The notes under the pieces were generated by a model, which was given only the letters and a program-made list of their open reading frames with translations, ran no database searches and had not been told where the DNA came from. The translations under genes were made by a program, and so were the position numbers. Source: Actinomyces oris (GTDB lineage: Bacteria > Actinomycetota > Actinomycetes > Actinomycetales > Actinomycetaceae). Taken from it: a stretch of DNA of 64,000 nucleotides. Positions 15,998 through 25,252 of this stretch are shown here, one piece after another. The stretch spans positions 310,001 to 374,000 of the forward strand of contig NZ_VICC01000006.1 in NCBI RefSeq assembly GCF_006546825.1, written 5' to 3'. How positions within the stretch are numbered: the first letter of the stretch is position 1; every line of letters begins with the position of its first letter.

Positions 15998-18070
15998 TCA
16001 GGCTTTGGCCTGAGCGGCGTCGGCCTGAACATCCGTCTTGTCGGCACCGGAGTCATCGGCCTTGCGCACGACGTCGAAGAGCGCATCGCCTCGGTGAATC
16101 GTTCCAGCACCGTGCTCCTCGATCCCCTCGTAGCCCTGGGCGTTGGAAACGACGATCGGGGTGACGGTCTGGTAGCCGGCGGCTCCGACGGCGGCCCAGT
16201 CGACGTCCACCAGCGGCATGCCCCGCAGAACCTTGTCGCCGGCCTTGACCTTGGGGCTGAAGTGCTTGCCCTCGAGCTGGACGGTGTCCATGCCGACGTG
16301 AATGAGCAGCTCGACTCCGCTGGCGGATCGTAGGCCATAGGCGTGACCGGTCGGGAAGGCCACGAGGACCTCGCCGTCGACCGGGGAGACAACCGGCCCC
16401 TCGGCGGGTGCAATGGCCATGCCCGGACCGAGCATGCCTGAGGCGAAGGTCTGGTCCTCCACCTCGGACAGCGGGATCGCACGTCCCTGGATCGGAGCGG
16501 TGACGGTGAAGTCCTCAGTGGCCTCAGCGGGCAGCTCGACGGTCTCGGCGTGCTCGGCCATGGCCTCGGCCTCCAGGGCGGCCTCATCGGCGTCGACGTC
16601 ATCGCCGGCCAGAGATGCCTTTCCTCGAGTAGTGCCGTAGGCGAAGGCGGCGCCGAAAGCGGCGAAGAAGACGATAACCTCGAGGATGAGGTACTTGACA
16701 ATGTCGTCGGGAACGATCGAGACGAAACCAACGAATCCGGCGGCGCCCAGAGCCTGGTTGTGGATATCGAGCAGGGCGACGGCGGCACCCCCGAGGGAGG
16801 CCACACCCATCCCAATGAAGAACGGCCAACGCAGGCGCAGGTTGACACCGAAAATGGCGGGCTCGGTGATACCAACGATCGCGGAGACACCACCAGCACC
16901 AGCCAGACCCTTCATCTTGGAGTCCTTGGTCAGGAGGAAGACCGCCAGGGTCACAGCGCCCTGGGCGACATTGGCCATGGAGGCGATCGGGAAGATGAAG
17001 GAGCCGGGACCGCCGCTGCTCATCTGTGCGATGAGAGGCAGCTCCACGGCCGGGAAGGACTGGTGCAATCCGGTCACCACGATCGGCGAGTAGACCATGC
17101 CGAAGAGAAAGCCGCCCAGGGGTCCGGCGGTCGTGTACAGCCAGCTCAAGCCGTTGGTAATGCCGTCGGAGAGCTCACGTGCCAGAGGGCCCACGACGAC
17201 GAAGGTGAGGAAGCCGGTCACCAGCAGCGTGATGAGCGGGGTCAGCAGGAAGTCGGCAGTTCCCGACAGGCGCTTGTGGAGCCATTTCTCGATGTATGCC
17301 AGCAACCATGACACGCACAGGACAGGGATGACCATGGCCTGGTAACCGATCTTGTCCACGGTCAGCCCAAAGAGGTGCCAGACCTCAATAGTGCCGGCCT
17401 GTCGAGCCGTCTCGATCTCGTAGGCACTGGTCAGCTGGGTGGACACCATGGCGGCCCCCATGGCCGCACCCAGGTAGACGTTGCCACCGAAGCGTTTGAC
17501 TGCGGAGAAGCCGACGAGCACCGGCAGGAAGGCGAAGGCTGCCGAGGATACGAGGTTGATGACGTCGTCGTAGTCGGCAAGCCATGAGAACCGGTCGACG
17601 AGTCCGTAGGCACCAGTGGGGTTGTCCGACGTGACGAAGGAGGACGCAGTGAAGAAATCGGCCGTGAGGACATTATGAATCGCCATCATGAGACCGCCGG
17701 CGACAAGGGCCGGTAGCAGCGGGACGAAGATATCCGCGATAGCCTTGATGAAACGGGACAGCGGGTTACCGCTCTTAGCGGCCTGCTCCTTGGCCTCGTC
17801 CTTGGAGACCTCCTTGACGCCTCCGGTGTGGATCATCTCGGAGAAGACGAGGTCGACGTCTCCCGGCCCGACGATGATCTGGAACATGCCGCCAGCGATG
17901 AAGGTTCCCTTGAGGTCGGGGTCCTTGTCGAGAGCCTTCTGGTCGACCTTGTCCATGTCATTGAGGACAAGACGCAGGCGGGTCGCGCAGTGCGCTGCTG
18001 CGTTGATGTTGTCAGCGCCACCGACGTACGTCAGGACGTCCTTCGCCACGCGGGCGTGATCCATTGCCAC
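15998..18070 (-). CDS. scrA: PTS EIIBCA permease, probably sucrose-specific
   Basis: This 690-residue phosphotransferase permease takes up and phosphorylates a disaccharide. Domain order is EIIB (1-90, phosphorylated Cys28 in NAAAHCATRLRL), EIIC (about 110-460, many spans) and EIIA (about 530-690, His591 in LLIHVGMDTVQLEG), joined by an acidic Ala/Glu-rich linker. It belongs to the glucose/glucoside superfamily. Sucrose is inferred from the adjacent GH32 hydrolase and the LacI-type regulator; trehalose is a less likely alternative. GTG 18070 is chosen because GGAA sits six bases upstream; ATG 18064 is the alternative. The upstream region contains a promoter overlapped by a 20-bp operator. Confidence 0.92.
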   Translation of the reverse strand: MAMDHARVAKDVLTYVGGADNINAAAHCATRLRLVLNDMDKVDQKALDKDPDLKGTFIAGGMFQIIVGPGDVDLVFSEMIHTGGVKEVSKDEAKEQAAKSGNPLSRFIKAIADIFVPLLPALVAGGLMMAIHNVLTADFFTASSFVTSDNPTGAYGLVDRFSWLADYDDVINLVSSAAFAFLPVLVGFSAVKRFGGNVYLGAAMGAAMVSTQLTSAYEIETARQAGTIEVWHLFGLTVDKIGYQAMVIPVLCVSWLLAYIEKWLHKRLSGTADFLLTPLITLLVTGFLTFVVVGPLARELSDGITNGLSWLYTTAGPLGGFLFGMVYSPIVVTGLHQSFPAVELPLIAQMSSGGPGSFIFPIASMANVAQGAVTLAVFLLTKDSKMKGLAGAGGVSAIVGITEPAIFGVNLRLRWPFFIGMGVASLGGAAVALLDIHNQALGAAGFVGFVSIVPDDIVKYLILEVIVFFAAFGAAFAYGTTRGKASLAGDDVDADEAALEAEAMAEHAETVELPAEATEDFTVTAPIQGRAIPLSEVEDQTFASGMLGPGMAIAPAEGPVVSPVDGEVLVAFPTGHAYGLRSASGVELLIHVGMDTVQLEGKHFSPKVKAGDKVLRGMPLVDVDWAAVGAAGYQTVTPIVVSNAQGYEGIEEHGAGTIHRGDALFDVVRKADDSGADKTDVQADAAQAKA

Positions 18071-18162
18071 CCGGGGTTCCTTTCTCGTGATGGGACCGCG
18101 AGAACTGGGCGGGCTGGGAAACCCATTGGTCGGGAACGTCGCTGACTCCCGGCGGCCACACC

Positions 18163-18182
18163 TGTGTCAATCGATTGTCACA
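18163..18182 (-). promoter_or_regulatory. LacI-family operator upstream of the sucrose PTS
   Basis: The 20-bp sequence tgtgtcaatcgattgtcaca is an inverted repeat with a single mismatched pair, centred on a CG step as is usual for LacI-family operators. It lies about 95 bp upstream of the PTS start and immediately downstream of a plausible -10 box, a position that would block transcription. The ScrR-like protein encoded nearby is the expected ligand; binding is inferred. Confidence 0.65.
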
Positions 18183-18208
18183 TTACAGTGAGTTAGAGCA
18201 CCCTGCAA
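18180..18208 (-). promoter_or_regulatory. Predicted promoter of the sucrose PTS gene
   Basis: On the minus strand, TTGCAG (18208-18203) is followed by TGTAAT (18187-18182, spacer 15) or TAATGT (18185-18180, spacer 17). The expected start point falls inside the operator. The match to the sigma-70-type consensus is only moderate, so the assignment rests largely on its position against the operator. Confidence 0.4.
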
Positions 18209-18293
18209 CCGGAGAGAAGGCCCTGGTCAATTCCCTGTCTTCGCCCTGCTCAGGAGCCCTTCACCCCCATCATGACGCCAGGTTGGGGAGGGC

Positions 18294-19826
18294 TCAGGAC
18301 GGTGTGAATGTCCTCGTGCTGCCAGCCGTCAACGCGAGGTCCCTGTCCACCATCAGCCGTACTCCCGAGCTGTCGATGGCGACGAAGCTGCGCAGCGTGA
18401 GGACCAATGCCCCATCACCGACGAAAACCTCGGTCAGTGATCGGTCGTGAATGACCTCCAGCACCGGCGCACACCCTTCAGGAAGCGTCACGCTGCGCAC
18501 CGATCCGTGCTGGGCGTAGCGGGAGGTGGTGCGGTCCACTCGCAGCACCTGCCCATCCAGGGTGATGTCCACGTGCGAGTCATCCGATCCGATCCGCAGC
18601 CCCCACAGCCCGGCGGTGTGCTCGGTGTCTGCCTCCAGGCGCAGCTGCCAGCTGCGATGCCCGCTGAGCTCATCGACCTCGTGGAGGCCCGCCTTCAGTC
18701 TCTCCCCCACGAGAGCCGGTTCCCCGGCGTCATACGGCAGTGAGGCGGCGGGGCGCTGGATGAGTCGGCCTGCTTTGAGACTCAGCATCCGAGGCATGGT
18801 CAGGGCGTGGACCCACTGCCCAGTCTCGATGGAGGGCTGATCGTCCTCAGAGGCGTTGCCCGCCCACCCGGTCAGCAGCACCGGCCCCGGCTCGGAGGAC
18901 CGCCGGGCGAAGACCTGAGGGGCGTAGAACTCGAAACCCCGGTCAACCTCGTAGAAGACCCCGCCGGTGTCTCGCAGCTCAGTGCCCACCAGGTGTCCCG
19001 CCGTGTAGACGCAGGGGAAGATGTTCTCAAAGCCCTCCCGCTCGGGGGTGATGCCCTGCGGGCACCAGATGAGGACGTCCCAGTCCTCACCGGTGTCCTC
19101 ATCCTTCAGCCGCACCAGGCCGGGGCACTCCCACATGTACCCGAAGGCATCGAAGGCGCCTCCCGCTCCAGGGAAGCTCAGCTCGCCCTCCAGCTCCCAA
19201 GAGACCAGGTCCCGGGAGCGGTACAGGACTGCGGCGCCGGTCTCATCGGCGCGCTGGACCCCGATGAGCATTCGGTACTCCCCCGGCCGGTCAGGATCCC
19301 GGAAGACCTGCGGGTCACGGTAGTGGGTCGTGTAGCCCTCGGCGTGGGCGGGAATGAGCGGATTTCCGGGCCACTTGGCGAAGTCGGTCAGGTCGCCGCT
19401 AGTCACCAGGCACTGGCTGGCGGTGCGCTCGTCGGTCACCGGGTCCTTGAGGTTCCCGGTGTAGAACAGCTGGAACGGAGCCCGAGCAGGGGCGGCATCG
19501 ACCTCATGGCCCTCCAGCACGATCGCGTTACCGGAGTAGGCACCGCTGCGGTCGTAGGAGGAGTCCGGGATGATGGCGGGCGCGTGGTGGCGCCAGTGCA
19601 GCAGGTCCGTCGAGGAGGAGTGTCCCCAGTAGACCAGCTTGCGGTGGGGGTGGAAGGGACTGAGCTGGTAGAAGGCGTGGTATGTGTCGCCGTCGATGAG
19701 CAGTCCGTTGGGATCGTTGAGTCGGCCCACCGGCGGGACGACGTGGAAGCAGGGATAGTCCGGGTCATCAGCCGCTGCGGATGCGGCGATTGCATCCTGG
19801 GCCAGGCGTTTGAGATCCTCAGTCAC
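18294..19826 (-). CDS. scrB: GH32 sucrose-6-phosphate hydrolase / beta-fructofuranosidase
   Basis: This 510-residue glycoside hydrolase family 32 enzyme should split sucrose 6-phosphate, delivered by the neighbouring PTS, into glucose 6-phosphate and fructose. The nucleophile is Asp38 in RLNDPNG, the transition-state stabiliser is in HYRDPQVFRDP, and the acid/base Glu is in MWECPGLV. A C-terminal beta-sandwich follows (about 370-510). With no signal peptide it is intracellular, favouring the phospho-sugar role over an extracellular levanase. The start is GTG 19826, with no convincing ribosome-binding site. It lies upstream of the PTS gene on the same strand, separated by 223 bp carrying the PTS promoter. 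Confidence 0.92.
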   Translation of the reverse strand: MTEDLKRLAQDAIAASAAADDPDYPCFHVVPPVGRLNDPNGLLIDGDTYHAFYQLSPFHPHRKLVYWGHSSSTDLLHWRHHAPAIIPDSSYDRSGAYSGNAIVLEGHEVDAAPARAPFQLFYTGNLKDPVTDERTASQCLVTSGDLTDFAKWPGNPLIPAHAEGYTTHYRDPQVFRDPDRPGEYRMLIGVQRADETGAAVLYRSRDLVSWELEGELSFPGAGGAFDAFGYMWECPGLVRLKDEDTGEDWDVLIWCPQGITPEREGFENIFPCVYTAGHLVGTELRDTGGVFYEVDRGFEFYAPQVFARRSSEPGPVLLTGWAGNASEDDQPSIETGQWVHALTMPRMLSLKAGRLIQRPAASLPYDAGEPALVGERLKAGLHEVDELSGHRSWQLRLEADTEHTAGLWGLRIGSDDSHVDITLDGQVLRVDRTTSRYAQHGSVRSVTLPEGCAPVLEVIHDRSLTEVFVGDGALVLTLRSFVAIDSSGVRLMVDRDLALTAGSTRTFTPS

Positions 19827-19869
19827 GAAGGGATGTTAGCAGGACCACTGTCGTGCGCCGAGGTGGTTC

Positions 19870-20115
19870 TCAGTGGAAGTACGGGACGATGAGCCACAGA
19901 CCGAATAACGCGATCACGGCAGCAATAACGATGAAGACGCCCGCCAGGACCTGAGCCAGACGCACCCCTTCGACCTCGCCGGCCTCGTGCTTGGCGTGCA
20001 CGGTGGCCAGCATGCGGGCCGCCAACGAGCAGATGGTGAGGATGAAGGCGGTGCCCAGCACCGTCACGGACGCCACCAGCCCCAGTGATCCCCAGTCGAT
20101 CGCCATACCGGTCAT
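19870..20115 (-). CDS. Small two-span membrane protein coupled to the phosphate transporter
   Basis: This 81-residue protein has two hydrophobic helices (LGLVASVTVLGTAFILTICSL and LAGVFIVIAAVIALFGLWLIV) separated by a charged loop (HAKHEAGEVEG). It overlaps the end of the phosphate transporter gene in an ATGA junction, so its translation is coupled to it. Its role is unknown; the context suggests an accessory of Pit. Met4 (20106) is an alternative start. Confidence 0.8.
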   Translation of the reverse strand: MTGMAIDWGSLGLVASVTVLGTAFILTICSLAARMLATVHAKHEAGEVEGVRLAQVLAGVFIVIAAVIALFGLWLIVPYFH

Positions 20116-21350
20116 GCCATGGATCCTGTCGTCATCCGATGCGTACTGTCCTGGTCCGTCACGCCATTGACGATCTCGGAACGCACCTCGTCCAGCGTCC
20201 GCGGCTCACGTCCCAGCTCCGGATTCTGCTTGACGACGACGACCTCGGAGGCGTCATTGACGTTGGAGAAATCCACCCGGTTGTGGCTCGCCTGCCGAAT
20301 GATGGCCAGGGCTCCCAGGATGAGCAGGCAGATGACCGCGATCGTGCCCGGCACACCGCCCTTGACCGCGACATAGGACGTGGCGGCCCCCACCAGGCCT
20401 GAGCACGGAAGCGTCACCAGCCAGGCGATCCCCATCTTGCCGGCGGTCCTCCAGGACACATTGGTTCCCCGGCCGATCCCGGAGCCCAGGATCGACCCGG
20501 TGCAGATGTGGGTGGTGGACAGCGCAAACCCCAGATGGGAGGAAGCCAGGATCGCCACCGTCGAGGCGGTCTCGGAGGCGAAGCCCTGCGGAGCCTCGAC
20601 ATGCACCAGCCCACGCCCCATGGTGCGCATGATGCGCCACCCGCCCGAGTAGGTGCCCAGGCCGATGGCGAGGCCCGCTGCCGCAATGACCCACCAGTGG
20701 GGCCCGGTACCGGCCTCCTGGTAGCCGCCGGCCACCAGCACCAGCGTGATGACCCCCATGGTCTTCTGACCATCAGACGTGCCATGAGACAGCGCCACCA
20801 GCGATGCGGTGACCCGCTGGCTGTTGCGGAAGAGCCTCTCGGAGTACGGGTTGGTCGGGTGCGCGATGCGGTAGGCCAGTGCCGTGGCCAGCGCTGCCGC
20901 CAGCCCGGCCACGACCGGTGCGATGACGGCGGGCAGGATGATCTTGGAGATCACAGTGCCCCAGTGGACTCCTTGGACCCCGGCTGCCACCACGACCGCT
21001 CCGATGAGTCCTCCGAACAGCGCGTGGGACGACGACGACGGCAACCCGAACAACCAGGTCGCCAGGTTCCACAGGATGGCGCCGGCCAGACCAGCGAAGA
21101 TCATGGCCGGCGCCGACTCGATCACCGTGTCGTCAAACATCCCGTGCGAGATCGTCTTGGAGACCTCGGTCGACAGGCAGGCGCCGATGACGTTGAGCAC
21201 GGCGGCGACCAGAACCGCTCTTCTGGGTGTGAAGGCGCCTGTCGCCACCGACGTCGCCATCGCATTGGACGAGTCGTGGAAACCGTTCGTGAAGTCGAAG
21301 ACGAGGGCCGTCACGACGACAACGATCACGAGGAAGAGAATGGTGCTCAT
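20112..21350 (-). CDS. pit: PiT-family inorganic phosphate transporter
   Basis: This 412-residue permease imports metal-phosphate with protons at low affinity. The two PiT repeats are recognisable: FDFTNGFHDSSNAMATSVATG at the N-terminus and SHGTSDGQKTMGVITL in the middle, with about ten membrane spans (for example IVVVVTALVFDF and WWVIAAAGLAIGLGTY). ATG 21350 is chosen because the transporter sequence begins there (MSTILFLV), with GGGAA just upstream; the frame is open for 27 further codons upstream without family resemblance. The small membrane protein is encoded immediately downstream in overlap. Confidence 0.94.
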   Translation of the reverse strand: MSTILFLVIVVVVTALVFDFTNGFHDSSNAMATSVATGAFTPRRAVLVAAVLNVIGACLSTEVSKTISHGMFDDTVIESAPAMIFAGLAGAILWNLATWLFGLPSSSSHALFGGLIGAVVVAAGVQGVHWGTVISKIILPAVIAPVVAGLAAALATALAYRIAHPTNPYSERLFRNSQRVTASLVALSHGTSDGQKTMGVITLVLVAGGYQEAGTGPHWWVIAAAGLAIGLGTYSGGWRIMRTMGRGLVHVEAPQGFASETASTVAILASSHLGFALSTTHICTGSILGSGIGRGTNVSWRTAGKMGIAWLVTLPCSGLVGAATSYVAVKGGVPGTIAVICLLILGALAIIRQASHNRVDFSNVNDASEVVVVKQNPELGREPRTLDEVRSEIVNGVTDQDSTHRMTTGSMA

Positions 21351-21658
21351 ACCGTTCCCGATGGGAGATCTGGCTGCCCCTCTCGGCCGCCCTGGCAGAC
21401 GGTTGCGGAGGTCCGGGTCGCGTGAGCGCAACCCACTAGTATTGTTACCCGCCGACCCCCCTGCTGCCTAACCAATCGCATACGAGCCTCGCACCGGTTC
21501 CGGACGTCTCATAAGCACGTCATGTCCACTCCCTAGCAACACGGTCTTTCGTCCCATCTCGGGGGCAAAGCCGCTGAGCCAATTGTCACGTTCCACAAGT
21601 ACCTCTCGACATGGTGGCATTCCCCGGAAAGAGGGGCCCGTCACGATAGGGTCAACGC
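21351..21658. other. 308-bp divergent intergenic region between pit and the Hsp70-like gene
   Basis: This stretch separates divergent genes and must hold both promoters. I see no HspR-type or CIRCE-type inverted repeat, no strong hairpin and no small gene. A run of six C at about 21446-21451 is isolated. AGGG lies about eight bases before the Hsp70-like ATG. Confidence 0.6.
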
Positions 21659-23260
21659 ATGGCAGCGGACACCATGAAGAGCCTGGACAGCATCGGCAGC
21701 GGCATCCTCCCCGACCAGGGGATCGACTCCGAGTCGGCAACGGACATCGACCTGGGTATCGATCTGGGGACGACACGCACCGTCGTGGCACGTGCTGATC
21801 GGGGGAACTATCCCGTTATCAGCTTCACCGACGAGCACGGTGACGAGCACGACTTCGTCCCCTCACTGACAGCACTGCACGAGGGGACGCTCGTCCACGG
21901 TTTCGCCGCCAGGCAGGTCGCTCACCAGGGGGCTCCTTTGCTGCGCAGCCTCAAACGGGCCCTGGCCTCCCCCACGCTGACGGCATCGACGCCGGTACGG
22001 CTGGGAGACCAGACCTTCTCCGTTTTGGAGGTTCTCACCAGCTTCCTGCGCCACCTTGAAAGCGAGCTCGCTGAGCGGGGCATCGACATCGCACGCGCCC
22101 GCGTGGTGGTCGCGGTGCCAGCCCACGCCTACGGCGCTCAGCGTCTTCTGACTCTCGAGGCCTTCCAGCAAGCGGGCTTCCGTGTCGCCGCCATGCTCAA
22201 CGAGCCCAGTGCCGCCGGGTTCGAGTACACCCATCGCAAGGCGACCACCGTCTCCTCCAGGCGCACCCGGGTGCTGGTCTACGACCTGGGCGGCGGTACC
22301 TTCGACACCTCACTGGTCGACGTCGTCGGCACTTCTCACGAGGTGCTGGCCTCTCACGGACTGGGGGACCTGGGCGGAGACGACGTCGACCTGCTCATGG
22401 CCACGATGGCCCTCAGCCGGGCGGGCATCACCGAGGAGGACCTCTCCCCCACTGAGCTCGACGACCTGCTGGACCAGTGCCGGGATGCCAAGGAGCACCT
22501 CACCCCTCAGAGCCGTCGGGTGCTCATCATCCTCAGAGGCCAGGATGTCGTCCTGCCGGTGTCCGACCTGTACACGGCCTGCACGCCGCTCATTGAGCGG
22601 TCCTTGGACACGATGGCACCTCTGGTCGGCAGGCTGGACGACGGGAGCCCGGATCTGACCGATATTGCCGGCGTCTACCTGGTCGGCGGTGCCTCCGGTC
22701 TTCCCCTGGTGCCCAGGCTCCTTAGGGAGCGCTTCGGTCGTCGGGTTCACCGCTCCCCCTACCCCGGGGCCTCCACGGCCATCGGCCTGGCAATCGCGGC
22801 GGACCGCACCAGTGACTACGACCTGACCGACCGGCTCTCACGGGGTTTCGGTGTCTTCCGCGAGGCCGACGGCGGCCACCGTCTCACCTTCGACGCGATC
22901 CTGAGCCCAGAGTCGGTCCAGGCCTCGCCCGGGGGCCGGGAGGGCACGGTGCTGACCCGCGAGTACGACGCGGCGCACAACATCGGCTGGTACCGCTTTG
23001 TGGAGTGCGCCGGTGTCGACGAGGGCGGTGAGCCACGCGGCGAGATCGCCCCCTACCAGGACATCGTCTTCCCCTTCGAGTCCTCACTGCGGGACGTCGA
23101 TGACGAGGAGCTGAGGACCTACTCAGTAGAGCGGCGCGATCACGGTCCGCGGATTCAGGAGCACTACCGCGTCGATGAAGCCGGCCTGGTTCGCGTCACC
23201 ATTACCGACCTCTCCGACGGATACAGCCGCCGTTACGTTCTGGGCAGGCGCACCCTGTAG
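21659..23260 (+). CDS. Orphan Hsp70-family (DnaK-like) protein
   Basis: The 533-residue protein carries the Hsp70 actin-like ATPase: phosphate 1 loop GIDLGTTRTVVA (near residue 32), phosphate 2 VYDLGGGTFDTSLVDV (near 206) and adenosine loop GVYLVGGASGLPLV (near 337). It lacks a recognisable DnaK substrate-binding domain and EEVD-like tail; the last 140 residues are acidic and beta-rich (TYSVERRDHGPRI; VRVTITDLSDGYSRRY). It is not in a grpE/dnaJ operon. The role is probably specialised, for example envelope or partner-protein remodelling, but the client is unknown. ATG 21659 is used. It converges on the aldo/keto reductase 23 bp away. Confidence 0.87.
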   Translation: MAADTMKSLDSIGSGILPDQGIDSESATDIDLGIDLGTTRTVVARADRGNYPVISFTDEHGDEHDFVPSLTALHEGTLVHGFAARQVAHQGAPLLRSLKRALASPTLTASTPVRLGDQTFSVLEVLTSFLRHLESELAERGIDIARARVVVAVPAHAYGAQRLLTLEAFQQAGFRVAAMLNEPSAAGFEYTHRKATTVSSRRTRVLVYDLGGGTFDTSLVDVVGTSHEVLASHGLGDLGGDDVDLLMATMALSRAGITEEDLSPTELDDLLDQCRDAKEHLTPQSRRVLIILRGQDVVLPVSDLYTACTPLIERSLDTMAPLVGRLDDGSPDLTDIAGVYLVGGASGLPLVPRLLRERFGRRVHRSPYPGASTAIGLAIAADRTSDYDLTDRLSRGFGVFREADGGHRLTFDAILSPESVQASPGGREGTVLTREYDAAHNIGWYRFVECAGVDEGGEPRGEIAPYQDIVFPFESSLRDVDDEELRTYSVERRDHGPRIQEHYRVDEAGLVRVTITDLSDGYSRRYVLGRRTL

Positions 23261-23283
23261 GCACCGGCCGGCCCCGCAGCGGG

Positions 23284-24243
23284 TCAGGCGCACGCGGCGT
23301 CGGAGGCCCGGGTGAGAGCCCGGGTCTCCTCGTCACTGATCTCGAGCGTCAGCGCCTCCACGATCGGTCGCAGCTGACTCAGGTTGCGCGCCGAGGCCAA
23401 GGGAGCGGTGACACCGGGACGGTCACGCAGCCAGGCCAGAGCCACGGCTGCCGGCTCCACCCCGTGATCCGCCGCCACCCTGGCGACGGCCTCAACGACG
23501 TCATAGCACTCGGACCGCTGGTAGTCGGCTACCATCCCTGCCCTCTCACCACTGATCGGCTCATCCCGACGGTACTTCCCCGTGAGGAAGCCGGCGGCCA
23601 GGGCGAAGTAGGGCATGAGCCCCATACCGAGCTCGGCCGCCACCTGCCCCCTGGCGCCAGGGCCTTCGACGTCGTCTCGGTGGAGAAGGTTGTAGTGGGG
23701 CTGAAGGACAACGGGCCGTGCATACCCGTGTGCGTCAGCGATGGCGAACCACTGCCGGATGCGCTCAGGCGTGTAGTTGGACAGCCCCACGTGCCGGATC
23801 CTGCCGGCGAGCCGGGCCTCTTCGAAGGCGCCGACGGTCTCCTCCAACGGAGTCGACTCATCGTCGAAGTGGGCGTAGTAGATATCAACAACGTCAGTAC
23901 GCAGCCGCGACAGCGACTCCTCCAGCGCCCGGCGGATATTATCCGCGCTCAGACCCGGACGGTCGGGTTTGGTGGATACCTTCGTGGCCAGAACCACGCG
24001 CTCACGGACAGGACGCGAGGCGAGCCAGGCACCGATCACGGTCTCCGACTCCCCTCCTGAGTTCCCCGGAGCCCAGTAGGAGTATCCATCAGCAGTGTCG
24101 ATGAGGTTCCCGCCGCCGTCCAGGTAGGCGTCCAGCACCTGGAAGGAGGTCGCCTCATCGGCCGTCCAGCCGAAGACGTTACCTCCCAGCCCAATGGGGC
24201 TGATCCTCAGGTCGGCCAGGGTACGGGTGGGCGCTCCAGTCAT
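23284..24243 (-). CDS. Aldo/keto reductase
   Basis: This 319-residue NADPH-dependent oxidoreductase has a TIM-barrel pattern with LIDTADGYSYW (catalytic Asp and Tyr), LATKVSTKP (catalytic Lys) and VDIYYAHFDDES (His). It includes the family motif GLSNYTPERIRQW and a C-terminal cofactor segment (RPGVTAPLASARNLSQL). AGGAGG lies four bases before ATG 24243. It appears monocistronic: the gene upstream on the same strand ends in a strong terminator. The physiological carbonyl substrate is unknown. Confidence 0.9.
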   Translation of the reverse strand: MTGAPTRTLADLRISPIGLGGNVFGWTADEATSFQVLDAYLDGGGNLIDTADGYSYWAPGNSGGESETVIGAWLASRPVRERVVLATKVSTKPDRPGLSADNIRRALEESLSRLRTDVVDIYYAHFDDESTPLEETVGAFEEARLAGRIRHVGLSNYTPERIRQWFAIADAHGYARPVVLQPHYNLLHRDDVEGPGARGQVAAELGMGLMPYFALAAGFLTGKYRRDEPISGERAGMVADYQRSECYDVVEAVARVAADHGVEPAAVALAWLRDRPGVTAPLASARNLSQLRPIVEALTLEISDEETRALTRASDAACA

Positions 24244-24335
24244 CTTGCCTCCTGGTGTGAGAGCGCCGCCGAAAGCTGCACCGCGGCGACACTCGCCTTG
24301 TCATGAATCGGATCGACTCGGCCAGAATACGTTGA

Positions 24336-24365
24336 AGGCTGGAACCGTCTCCACGGTTCCAGCCT
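24336..24365 (-). terminator. Terminator of the garA/MerR cluster
   Basis: Two perfectly matching 13-base arms (24336-24348 and 24353-24365) flank a four-base loop, located just after the stop of the last MerR gene of the minus-strand cluster. Stem stability and position indicate a transcription end. Confidence 0.8.
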
Positions 24366-24407
24366 CAGCGAACAGGCGTTCTGATGGTGTTGTGCGCCTC
24401 GCAGTGC

Positions 24408-24986
24408 TCAGATGGCCTGCTGTCGCTTAGCGGCGCGACGCTTGGCCAGTTCGTCCTCAACCAGAGGAGTTCCGAGGGCCTGAGCGTGATCGACGGGGAG
24501 ATCCGCCAGCGCTCCCTCGACCTCGTGCCACACCCGCCCCACGGCGATGCCGAAGACGCCCTGGCCGCCGGCGACCAGGTCGACGACCTCGTCGGCCGAG
24601 GTGCACTCGTAGACCGAGGCACCGTCGCTCATGAGGGTGATGGACGCCAGATCCTCGACACCGCGGGAGTGCAGGGCACTGACCGCCGTACGGATCTGCT
24701 GGAGCGAGACCCCGGTGTCCAGGAGGCGCTTGACGACCTTGAGAACCAGGATGTCGCGGAAGGAGTAGAGCCGCTGGGAGCCCGATCCCTTGGCGCTTCG
24801 AATCGACGGCTCAACCAGCCCGGTACGTGCCCAGTAGTCGAGCTGGCGATACGTGATGCCGGCGGCTCGGCAGGCCACCGGCCCGCGGTAGCCCGAGTCG
24901 GCATCAAGCTGGGGAAGCGGGTCACCGAACAGCATGCCCTGAGTACGCTGAGGCCTTGCTATCGCGCTGGCTTCATTCATGCTCAC
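24408..24986 (-). CDS. MerR-family regulator, Rv1830-like
   Basis: This 192-residue regulator has a MerR-type winged helix (ITYRQLDYWARTGLVEPSIR, then GSQRLYSFRDILVLKVVKRL) and a C-terminal region without metal-binding cysteines of the classical kind. It is the last gene of a four-gene set (FHA protein, MerR, BFN, MerR) matching the M. tuberculosis order Rv1827-Rv1830. GTG 24986 is preferred because AGGAG lies six bases upstream; ATG 24980 is the alternative. A terminator follows. Target promoters are unknown. Confidence 0.88.
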   Translation of the reverse strand: MSMNEASAIARPQRTQGMLFGDPLPQLDADSGYRGPVACRAAGITYRQLDYWARTGLVEPSIRSAKGSGSQRLYSFRDILVLKVVKRLLDTGVSLQQIRTAVSALHSRGVEDLASITLMSDGASVYECTSADEVVDLVAGGQGVFGIAVGRVWHEVEGALADLPVDHAQALGTPLVEDELAKRRAAKRQQAI

Positions 24987-25252
24987 GACCTGCTCCTGTC
25001 GCCGGAAGAACACGCACCTGAAACTGGTGCGGCGGCCCGCCTCGTGCGGCCACGGCTCCACGATAGGGCCACTTGAGGCGATGCTCAACGAAGGGCGCGC
25101 CCCATCTCAGTGTGCCGTCAGGCATGAATCTCTAGGTGAGGTCGACAGTCGCGGTCCACACACCGACTATTCCCTGCGATACAGCCGATTCTCCGACAGG
25201 ACAGCAGCGTCTATCAGTGACGCAGATTACAACTCTAGTCACATCAGTCACA

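Noticed and set aside
21441..21460. A run of six C considered as part of a 6C RNA
   Set aside because: Only one C-run is present, without the two required stem-loops.
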